Shown in pieces: positions 44,992 through 52,772 of a stretch of DNA of 64,000 bases. The stretch's first letter is position 1. Each line of letters begins with the position of its first letter. The stretch is from UBA2589 sp038120095 (lineage in GTDB: Bacteria > Gemmatimonadota > Gemmatimonadetes > Longimicrobiales > Gaopeijiaceae): positions 12,158 through 76,157 of the forward strand of contig JAYOKZ010000012.1 in assembly GCA_038120095.1 (NCBI GenBank). Direction: 5' to 3'. The notes beneath the pieces are model-generated. The model searched no databases and was not told the DNA's origin. It saw only the letters and a program-made list of their open reading frames with translations. The position numbers were made by a program, and so were the translations under genes.

Positions 44992-46656
44992 ATGTCGCCG
45001 AGTAACTCTGAACTGATCGCCCGGGCGAAGACGGAGGAGGCGCCTCTTCTCCCGCTTCTGCACCGGTTCCACGAGCGGGATGGCTATCTCAGTGACGATG
45101 CGCTGCGGGCGGTGTCGAAGGGCTTGAGAATTCCCATCGCGGATCTCTTCGGCACCATCACCTTCTACCACCACTTCGCCCGAGAGGCGGGGGGATTCGA
45201 GGCACCCCGGGTCTGCACCGGCCCGGTGTGTGCGCTGAGAGGGGCCCACGAGCTGGTCGCCGGGCTCGAGGGAGCCACCGGCATGCCTTGCAGTGGGCGC
45301 TGCGACGAGCCAATCCCGGTACTGCGCGGAAGTCAGACGTTGGTTGGCACGTCCGCCGACGCGCTAGAAATGAAGGAAACCCCGGTTCCTCCCGAGGCAT
45401 CCAGATCTCACGAGGAGTGCGTCTTCACCCACATCCGGAATCCCCACCGCAAGACGCTCGCCGGCTACCGGGCAACCGGTGGATATGCCGCACTCGAACA
45501 GGCCGTGACGTCGATGACTCCTGACGAGCTCGTATCGGTCATCGACGCGAGTCGACTCGCGGGTCGGGGCGGCGCTGGCTTTCCGACTGGCCGAAAATGG
45601 CGAGCGGTCGCGGACGCAGAGGGCGGGCCGAAGACGGTCGTATGCAATGCCGATGAGGGTGAACCAGGCTGCTTCAAGGACCGCGCTCTGATGGATCACG
45701 ACCCTCACGCGGTGCTCGAGGGCATGGCCCTTGCCTGCTTCGCGACCGGGTCGCCCCGGGCATTCCTGTACCTCCGTTACGAATACCCCGAGACCGAGCA
45801 TCTCCTTGCCGGCGCCATTGCCGACGCCGAGGCGGCTGGAATCCTGGGTGACGACGTCTTCGGGTCCGGACAGGAAATCCGCATCTATCTTCGTCGCGGT
45901 GCCGGCGCCTACATCTGCGGCGAGGAGACATCGCTCATCAACTCGCTCGAGGGCGGCCATCCCTTCCCGAGAAACCGTCCTCCCTACCCCGTGACCCACG
46001 GCTACGAAGGGACACCGACCGCGGTAAACAATGTCGAGACCCTTGCATCCGTGCCTCCGATTGTCGTTCACGGTGCCGAATGGTATCGGGCACTCGGACT
46101 CGGGGAGCATTCCGGAACCAAGGTGATCTCGCTGTCGGGGGATATCGAACGGCCCGGAAACTACGAGGTGCCGATCGGCCTGCCGCTCTCGGAATTGATC
46201 CATGAATGGGCAGGAGGGATTCCCAACGGTCGGGCTTTGCAGGCCGTGACGATGGCTGGCCTGTCAGGGGGGTTTCTCGCAGGCGATGACCTCGACGTCA
46301 CGCTGGATGAACCGTCCATTCGGGCTCGAGGCTCCTTCCTCGGTGCGGGCGGCATCATGGTCTTCGACGACTCGCGAGACATGGTCGAGATCTCGCATAT
46401 GGCGATGGAATTCTTTGCCCACGAGTCCTGCGGCAAATGCTTCCCGTGCCGGATTGGAACGCAGCGGCTCACGGAACGGCTTGCGGGGAACACGGGGCCC
46501 GATGACCTCACCGACTGGCTCGATGAGGTGCACGATCTGAACAAGACAATGAAAGAGACGTCCGCCTGCGGGCTGGGCCAGGCCGCCCCGCTCATCACGG
46601 AGAGCCTCCTTCGATACTTCCCTGACGCCGTGCAGTCGCACGTCGCCGGGGATTGA
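44992..46656 (+). CDS. NAD-dependent formate dehydrogenase diaphorase subunit: NuoE-NuoF fusion (FdsB/HoxF-like)
   Basis: This subunit oxidises or reduces NAD using electrons from the formate dehydrogenase catalytic subunit. The 554-residue protein starts with a NuoE-like thioredoxin-fold [2Fe-2S] domain with C75-x4-C80 and C100-x3-C104. It continues into a NuoF-like part: RGGAGFPTGRKW (192-203, NADH/FMN site), NADEGEPG (219-226), and RRGAGAYICGEETSLINSLEG. C-terminal [4Fe-4S] ligands are C480, C483, C486 and C526. Fusion of the two subunits is known in HoxF-type and some formate dehydrogenase systems. The start at ATG 44992 has GGAAAGG upstream. The catalytic subunit follows after 21 bases. 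Confidence 0.93.
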   Translation: MSPSNSELIARAKTEEAPLLPLLHRFHERDGYLSDDALRAVSKGLRIPIADLFGTITFYHHFAREAGGFEAPRVCTGPVCALRGAHELVAGLEGATGMPCSGRCDEPIPVLRGSQTLVGTSADALEMKETPVPPEASRSHEECVFTHIRNPHRKTLAGYRATGGYAALEQAVTSMTPDELVSVIDASRLAGRGGAGFPTGRKWRAVADAEGGPKTVVCNADEGEPGCFKDRALMDHDPHAVLEGMALACFATGSPRAFLYLRYEYPETEHLLAGAIADAEAAGILGDDVFGSGQEIRIYLRRGAGAYICGEETSLINSLEGGHPFPRNRPPYPVTHGYEGTPTAVNNVETLASVPPIVVHGAEWYRALGLGEHSGTKVISLSGDIERPGNYEVPIGLPLSELIHEWAGGIPNGRALQAVTMAGLSGGFLAGDDLDVTLDEPSIRARGSFLGAGGIMVFDDSRDMVEISHMAMEFFAHESCGKCFPCRIGTQRLTERLAGNTGPDDLTDWLDEVHDLNKTMKETSACGLGQAAPLITESLLRYFPDAVQSHVAGD

Positions 46657-46677
46657 ACCAGACAACGGAACGACACG

Positions 46678-49410
46678 ATGAGTGACATGACCGCATCCAC
46701 GATCATCCTCGACGGAGAGGAAGTCCCGTTCGCGAAGGGTGAGACGATCTTCGAGGTCGCCGAGCGGAACCGGAAAGAGATCCCGACCCTTTGCTACGAC
46801 GACCGACTCGAAGCCTTCGGCGCCTGTCGGCTGTGCGTGGTCGAAGTGGAGGGATCCCGAAATCCCGTTGCATCGTGCACGACGAAAGCGGAGCCGGGCA
46901 TGCGGGTCACGACGAAGAGCGGCTCGCTCGAGATGCATCGCCGTGTCCTGCTCGAGATGGTCGTCTCCGAGAACCGGACGGTGGACGTCGATGAGCTTTC
47001 CGGTTTCGCGTCCCAGGAGATGAAGACCCTGGTCGACCGTTATGAAGCCCGCACCGGTCGATTCGCGGGCCGCACGTCCGGCACATCACGCCCGGACGAT
47101 CCCAACCCGTTCATCCTTCGTGATTACGAGAACTGCATCTCGTGTTACCGCTGTGTCCGGGTCTGCGCCGAACAGGAGGGTGATTACGCGATCTCGGTCA
47201 TGAACCGCGGGTTCGATACCCAGATCACGACGGAGTTCGGCGGATTGCTGAAGGACTCGTCCTGCACATTCTGCGGACAATGCGTCCAGACGTGCCCGAC
47301 CGGCGCCCTGGGTGACCTCAAGGCTTTGCGGTTCGCCGAGGTTGACGAGCCGGTGGAGAAGACACGATCCGTATGCCCGTACTGTGGCGTCGGGTGTGCC
47401 GTCGACATCATGACGAAAGGTGATCAGGTGGTTGGCATTCAGCCGGCCATGGATGGGCCGGCGAACGAGGGCGCACTCTGCGTGAAGGGGCAGTTCGCCT
47501 TCGACTTCGTTCACCACCCGGATCGACTGAAGACACCCTTCGTACGTGACGACCATGGGCAACTCGTTCCCGCGACGTGGGATGAGGCGCTGGACAGGGC
47601 GGCGGCGGGCCTGCTCGAGGCCGTGAACGAACATGGCCGCCACAGCCTGTACGCAGTCGCGTCCGGTCGCGCGCCAAACGAGGCCGGCTACGTCTTGCAG
47701 AAGCTGGTCAGGGCCGGACTGGGAACGAGTTATATCGACAACTGCAGCCGTGCCTGACACGCTCCCACAGTCGCCGGTCTGGCGGCAACGATCGGGCGGG
47801 GCGCGATGTCGAACCCGCTGCGTGACATGGAAAAGCCCGATGTGATCTTCTGCATCGGGACCAACATGACGGAATGCCACCCCGTCGCAGCCACACGACT
47901 GAAGAAGGCCATCGCGAACGGTGCGAAGATGATCGTGGCCGACCCTCGGCACATCGGACTGGTGGACTACGCCGACATGCACCTGCCCCTGCGTGTCGGC
48001 TCCGACGCGGCACTCCTGCTCGGGATGGCGCACGTGATCGCCCGGGAGGGGCTGGTCGACGAGGGCTTCATCGAAGAGCGTACGACCGAGGCCGAGGCGT
48101 TCCTCGATCACGTGCGCGAGTTCACCCCCGAGTGGGCCTCCACGATCTGCGGGGTCGCGCCGGATTTGATCGAGGAAGCGGCCCTGCTCTACGCCCGGGC
48201 CGAACGGGGTGCGATCTACTACACGCTCGGGATCACGGAGCACATCTGCGGCGTGGACAATGTGCAGAGTCTGTGCAACCTCGCTCTGATGACCGGAAAC
48301 CTCGGCCGCGAAGGCACGGGGATTAACCCGATGCGTGGACAGAACAACATTCAGGGCGCGGGAGATGTCGGCGCGATTCCGAATAATTACCCCGGTTTCC
48401 AGCCGGTCACGGACCCGGCGAACCAGGCCAAGTTCCAGCACGCATGGGGTCGGAAGGTCGATCTGGAGAAGGGAATTACAAAGGTCCGCGCGCTCGAACT
48501 CGCGGGTGATCAGATCAGGGCGATGATCATCGATGGCGAGAACACCGTCGTGACTGATCCAGACCGGGACCACTGTGAGCATGCCTTGAAGTCGCTGGAT
48601 TTTCTCGTGGTCTGCGACCTGTTCATGACGGAGACCGCCGAATTCGCCGACGTCGTATTCCCAGCCACGGGTTTCGCAGAAACCGATGGGACGCAGACAA
48701 ACACGGAGCGGCGCGTGCAGCGCCTCCGCCGCGCGGTCCCGGCGCCCGGTGATGCAAAACCCGACTGGTGGATCCTCTCCCAGCTCGCAAAACGCATGGG
48801 CTTCCAGGGCTTCGACTACGGGGAAGCAAAGGACGTCTTCAACGAACTCTGCTCATTGTCCACCACGTATGCGGGGCTCGACTGGGACCGCATCGAGTAC
48901 GGCGAGTACCAGTGGCCAGTGCCCGAAGAAGGGCACCCGGGGACGCCACGACTTCACGAAGACGGCTTCGTGAACGGGCGTGGCATCTTCAAGCTGATCC
49001 GTTATCGCGATCCGGCGGAGACGATCGACGAAGATTACCCGGTCTGGCTGACGACGGGGCGTCGGCTCGAGTCGTATCACTCACGCACCCAGACCGGACG
49101 GTCATCGGGGATCGACTACCTCCTCTCCGAGGAAGTCCTGGAAGCCCACCCGGACGATGTGGCTTCGTGGGGAGTCCATGATGGCGGTTTCGTCGAAATG
49201 GCGAGTCGCCGTGGTTCGGTAAGAATCAAGGTCCGGGCAACGGAACGCTCCCCTCGGGGAACGGTGTTCAGTTCCTTCTCGTTCAACGATGTCCCGGTCA
49301 ACGTTCTTACCGGTGCCGGTTACGATCCGGTCACGGACACGGCGGAGTTGAAGGTCTGCCCGGTCCGAATTCGGCCGTCACCATCGAGGGGGAGCGAGGC
49401 GGCGGACTGA
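46678..49410 (+). CDS. fdhA: Selenocysteine-containing formate dehydrogenase catalytic (alpha) subunit, TGA at 47755 read as Sec360
   Basis: The enzyme oxidises formate to CO2 at a Mo/W-bisPGD site. The 910-residue reading passes through TGA at 47755-47757. The sequence DNCSRA-Sec-HAPTVAGLAATIGRGAMSN matches the known Sec-H-x-P context of FdhF/FdnG. Upstream are a [2Fe-2S] ferredoxin domain (C39, C50, C53, C67) and two [4Fe-4S] clusters (C153/156/159/163 and C196/199/202/206). The Mo-domain [4Fe-4S] has C233/236/240/268. Downstream are the molybdopterin domains and the MopB C-terminal domain (YPVWLTTGRRLESYHSRTQT). The His-Cys3 cluster segment of NuoG-type proteins lacks its cysteines at about 87-125. 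Without readthrough the locus would look like two genes, 46678-47757 and 47806-49410. Confidence 0.93.
47755..47786 (+). promoter_or_regulatory. Bacterial SECIS element for selenocysteine insertion
   Basis: Right after the in-frame TGA, a hairpin GTCGCC-GGTCT-GGCGGC (47770-47786) forms six base pairs, one of them U-G, around a GGTCT apical loop. The loop starts 18 bases past the TGA. In E. coli fdhF the SECIS apical loop is also GGUCU and, from memory of that sequence, also starts 18 bases past the UGA. This is the binding site expected for SelB carrying selenocysteyl-tRNA. Confidence 0.88.
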
Positions 49411-49490
49411 TCGGGGGATCGTGCCGTTTCCAGCGCGAATGAGCTGCGCCGCGGCTTGAGAGCGGCGGGCCTGAGTGGTATTCCTTCGCC

Positions 49491-49991
49491 ATGGCAAGAT
49501 TGGCCGACGACAACGAGGAAGAGATCTCTCTCTTCCCCATGTTCAACATCCTCGCCTGCACCCTCGGTGTCATGGTCTTCATCCTCGCTACCGTGGCGAC
49601 GGTGTCGCTTGGCGCGGACAAGGCCGTCGAGATCGTGGCGAACGTCGATCCCGGTGAGGACGACCCCCGAACACCGATCTGGCTGGAGTGGGACGGGCTG
49701 AACCTGACCCTCCTTCCTTCCGGGGAGCAGGCCACGTTCTCCCGGTCCCTCGACGAGATCTCCACGTGGGAGGCAACGTGGGCGTACATCTCCGGGGCCC
49801 TGAGTGGTACTCGCCTGGGAGCTCGGATCGCGGAGGTGGGCCTCGATACCGAGAACCAGTACATCGTTCTCCTGGTCCGTCCCGCAGGATTCGACGAACT
49901 CCCGGAGGTGCGCGGATACTTCGAATTTCTCGGTATCGACGTCGGGTACGAGCCAATCGATCCCACATGGCAGCGGCTGAGCGTGCAGTAG
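49491..49991 (+). CDS. ExbD/MotB-like single-span protein 1 (Asn in place of the channel Asp)
   Basis: The 166-residue product has a short cytoplasmic N-terminus, one membrane segment (about 18-41, MFNILACTLGVMVFILATVATVSLG) and an extracytoplasmic alpha/beta domain. The layout is like ExbD/TolR/MotB. At the place where those proteins have the proton-carrying Asp there is Asn19 (PMFNILA). It lies two bases before its paralogue and upstream of a MotA/ExbB-like gene. No OmpA or peptidoglycan-binding domain is present. Function unknown. Confidence 0.72.
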   Translation: MARLADDNEEEISLFPMFNILACTLGVMVFILATVATVSLGADKAVEIVANVDPGEDDPRTPIWLEWDGLNLTLLPSGEQATFSRSLDEISTWEATWAYISGALSGTRLGARIAEVGLDTENQYIVLLVRPAGFDELPEVRGYFEFLGIDVGYEPIDPTWQRLSVQ

Positions 49992-49992
49992 G

Positions 49993-50682
49993 ATGTACCG
50001 TAAGACTCGTACGTCGGAGGGAGCCTCGATCCTCAACCTCGACTCCCTGATGGACATCCTGTCCTGTCTGGTCGGGGTGATGCTGTTTCTCGTGATCTAT
50101 ACGGTTCTGGAACTGGGCTCGACGTCCTTCGAGGTCTCCGTCCCGACTCCCCGTGACCGGCCGGTGGACAGTCGACGGGTCTTGATCGTGGCCAACGGGG
50201 GAACGATCCGAGGCCTCGACAGCACCCAGCCAGTGAACGACCTGGTCGCAGGACTGCGGACCGTCGCCATGGACGACATGAGTCAACTCTTGCGCGAGGC
50301 GAACCTCAGCCCACCGACCGATCAGCACTTTCAGTACATCCTCGACTTCGATCGCGAGGTAGCGGCCGTGGACCCGAACTTGCGCGACTTCGACGTCGAG
50401 GTGCGAGAGATCCCCGGGGAGACTGGAGATTCGATCCACCAGTTGGAGACGGGCTCATTCGATGAACTCCTCGGAACCCTGGATCCGAACTTCGTCTGGC
50501 TCGAATTCGCCGTCGACATAGAAAGTCTGGAAGTCTTTCGGCGCGCACGCGACCTGGCGGAAGAACGCGGCTTCGCGACACGATGGGGGCCTCTGGAGAT
50601 CGAGTTTCCGGTCCGCTTCGATCTCAGGGCGGGCAGCGAGGGTCCTGCACCGCGTGGTATCTTGTCCAAGCCTCAACGATGA
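49993..50682 (+). CDS. ExbD/MotB-like single-span protein 2 (with membrane Asp)
   Basis: The 229-residue product has LNLDSLMDILSCLVGVMLFL, a membrane segment at about 17-41 with Asp17 and Asp21 near its start. Asp21 fits the ion-conducting Asp of ExbD, TolR and MotB. The rest is an extracytoplasmic domain without known motifs. It shares the I-L-x-C-x-x-G-V-M membrane pattern with the 166-residue neighbour, which indicates duplication and divergence. The two may form a heterodimeric plug inside the MotA/ExbB-like pentamer. Confidence 0.72.
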   Translation: MYRKTRTSEGASILNLDSLMDILSCLVGVMLFLVIYTVLELGSTSFEVSVPTPRDRPVDSRRVLIVANGGTIRGLDSTQPVNDLVAGLRTVAMDDMSQLLREANLSPPTDQHFQYILDFDREVAAVDPNLRDFDVEVREIPGETGDSIHQLETGSFDELLGTLDPNFVWLEFAVDIESLEVFRRARDLAEERGFATRWGPLEIEFPVRFDLRAGSEGPAPRGILSKPQR

Positions 50683-50728
50683 GCGCGCCGACCTTCGGCC
50701 TGCTCGATGACTGCGAGAGGAATACCTG

Positions 50729-52168
50729 ATGGCAACGGTCCAATGTCCGGAATGTGGCGAGTCAACCGAGTTCCCCGCTGAATCATGCGGATCCTGCGCC
50801 GCATCTCTCGAGGGTGTGCTGTCCGTGCCTGATGATGCCTCCGAGGAGGAGCGTGAGGCAGCGGCCCGGGCATCCGCCGAAGCTGCTGCAGCCGCCGCCG
50901 CGGGAGCCGCGGCTCAGGCGGGAGGACTGAGCGGCAGCGGCGAGCGAGTCAAGCGGGTCAAGGGGTCGAATTCCGCGCTGGAGGCTCTGATGCCGGTCGC
51001 GACCGCGCTGTTGCTATCGCTGGCTCTACAGTTCGCGATCGCCAATGTCGTTGGGGCCGACACCTACATCTACCGTCTGTTCCGACCACCGGGCGGATGG
51101 GTCATGTCCCTCGTGCCAGGCCTGATCGTCTTCGTGCTCGTCTGGACCCTGACGGACCTGGCTCTGAAGTCTCGGCAGGGTGCAGCCAACGAGGGCGACC
51201 TGGACCGCAGGGAAGTTCGGGAGCTGCCTCGGATGGTATCCCAGGAACCCATCGGTGTCCTGCAAAGACGACTGCTGGGGCTGCCCGGACGTGAGCGTCC
51301 GGTCGCCCGCCGACTTCTCTGGCTGCTTCATTATCTGGAGTCCAATGCCGACCCGCAGCGAACTCATGAGCTGCTTCGACATCAGTCGGACCTCGACGCG
51401 GACACGGCAGCGGCAGGGTATCGCACGGTCAAGCTCTTCATCTGGGCAATGCCCATTCTCGGCTTCGTGGGTACGGTGCTGGGGATCTCACTCGCCGTGG
51501 GAGGCTTCTCCGAATTCCTCACGACCAATCTCGACATCGAGGACGTTACGAGGGTCACGGCCGAACTCGGCAACGTGGCCTCGGGCTTGAGCTTCGCCTT
51601 CGACACCACCCTCCTCGGCCTCCTTGCCGGACTCGTAGCGAACGTGACGAGCTCCGCGGTTCAAAAACGCGACGAGCGCTTCTTCACACGGCTCGACGAG
51701 TTGGGGCTGAGTATCGTGGCCAACCGTCAGGATGCCGAACCGGCAGCTCTTCGGGCCGTAGCGCAACCATCAAGTTCCTCGACCAGGGAATTCGAAGGGG
51801 TCATGCGGGCCCGGCTCGAAGAAATCGACGCCCTCGTCAGCCGCACCCGTCAGGTCATGCAGGGCCTGAGCGAAACATCTGCACGTATGAACGCCGGCCT
51901 GAGTCAGTCGATGGAGTCGGTACGTCTCACGGTCGACGAGCTCGGTGGAAACGTGTCTTCCGTGTCCACAGCGCTCGAAGCCAACGCGGAGAATCAGGTA
52001 TCGATTCAGGAGGCCATCGAACGGCTTTCGGATTCGCTCGGCTCGTTTGGCGAGGGCCTCGCCGAACTCAGAGCGGAACAGAAAGCCCTGGGGCCCGTCC
52101 TCGAACAACTCGCTGGCCCACTCGAGCTACGGCTCGTGCCGGGACGGTCTGAGAGCCCGGGGGGATAA
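50729..52168 (+). CDS. MotA/TolQ/ExbB-like proton channel protein with N-terminal zinc ribbon and long C-terminal tail
   Basis: The 479-residue protein begins with a zinc-ribbon-like CPEC...CGSC (Cys6, 9, 20, 23) and an alanine-rich linker. It then has four membrane segments at about 86-108, 124-146, 234-260 and 287-310. The last two carry the MotA/TolQ/ExbB signature (WAMPILGFVGTVLGISLAVGGF and GLSFAFDTTLLGLLAGLVAN). A helical tail of about 130 residues follows, with heptad-like repeats (SQSMESVRLTVDELGGNVSS). The tail recalls ZorA of the Zorya defence system, but no Zorya effectors are present. The start follows a gap of 46 bases after the second ExbD-like gene. Confidence 0.8.
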   Translation: MATVQCPECGESTEFPAESCGSCAASLEGVLSVPDDASEEEREAAARASAEAAAAAAAGAAAQAGGLSGSGERVKRVKGSNSALEALMPVATALLLSLALQFAIANVVGADTYIYRLFRPPGGWVMSLVPGLIVFVLVWTLTDLALKSRQGAANEGDLDRREVRELPRMVSQEPIGVLQRRLLGLPGRERPVARRLLWLLHYLESNADPQRTHELLRHQSDLDADTAAAGYRTVKLFIWAMPILGFVGTVLGISLAVGGFSEFLTTNLDIEDVTRVTAELGNVASGLSFAFDTTLLGLLAGLVANVTSSAVQKRDERFFTRLDELGLSIVANRQDAEPAALRAVAQPSSSSTREFEGVMRARLEEIDALVSRTRQVMQGLSETSARMNAGLSQSMESVRLTVDELGGNVSSVSTALEANAENQVSIQEAIERLSDSLGSFGEGLAELRAEQKALGPVLEQLAGPLELRLVPGRSESPGG

Positions 52169-52201
52169 CCTCCCGGCAGCAGATGCCTGCCGACTCCAGA
52201 A

Positions 52202-52663
52202 CTAGCCCATGGCCCCCAGATGCGCCCCGATCATCTGGCTGACGCCGATCCATCGATCGATGATCGACCGGACCAGACCACTCAACTCGTCGAGGTCGTC
52301 GGGCTTGCGATGCACCTCACGGGCTCCGAGAGCCTGAGCTCGGTCCGAGTCTGCGGTGGAGGACGATGCCGTCACCACCACCACCGGGACGTCGAGTTCG
52401 GGCTGGGCATTCCTGATCCACGTGAGAACCTCGAGCCCATCGGCTTCCGGTACGACGGGATCCAGCAGGATCAGATCCGGCACGGCGTGCAGACCACGGT
52501 CGTCGAACGGAGGCAGGCCGGCGAGGTACGCGATCCCCTCGGGACTGTCCTGCGCCGTGTAGACCGACAGCCCGGATCGAGCCCCGCGAGCGACGGCAGC
52601 GCTCAGAGGGGCCTGGTCGCTGCCGGCTTCGATCACCAGAAGTTGTGGCGAGCGAGTGGCCAT
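52202..52663 (-). CDS. Receiver-domain protein with degenerate acidic pocket
   Basis: The 153-residue protein has a receiver fold with phospho-acceptor-like Asp in LILLDPVVPEADGLEVL, Thr/Ser in VVVTASS and Lys in VHRKPDDLDEL. The N-terminal acidic pair that binds magnesium is replaced by LLVIEAGSDQ, with only one acidic residue. It may therefore not be phosphorylated in the normal way. It is convergent with the channel module, with 33 bases between stops. Confidence 0.75.
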   Translation of the reverse strand: MATRSPQLLVIEAGSDQAPLSAAVARGARSGLSVYTAQDSPEGIAYLAGLPPFDDRGLHAVPDLILLDPVVPEADGLEVLTWIRNAQPELDVPVVVVTASSSTADSDRAQALGAREVHRKPDDLDELSGLVRSIIDRWIGVSQMIGAHLGAMG

Positions 52664-52772
52664 GGAATCTTGAAGAAAGTCCGTCCCGATTGAGCCATAT
52701 TGGGGGGGCTGACCCGAAACATGTGCAAGCGGCGGGTGTCAGGGCCAGTCCTACGTGATTCGGCCGGCCAGC

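Noticed and set aside
47757..47806. fdhA as a pseudogene broken by a nonsense mutation
   Set aside because: The 16 codons between the TGA and the next Met keep the exact family sequence, and a SECIS hairpin is present at the right distance. Selenocysteine is the better explanation.
47086..48582. 498-codon minus-strand open frame across the TGA of fdhA
   Set aside because: It lies antisense to the formate dehydrogenase, has no recognisable domain, and the plus-strand match is continuous.
50729..52168. Zorya phage-defence system
   Set aside because: The ExbB/MotA-like protein has a long tail as in ZorA, but no ZorB-type OmpA domain and no ZorC, ZorD or ZorE gene is present. The neighbours are housekeeping-like.
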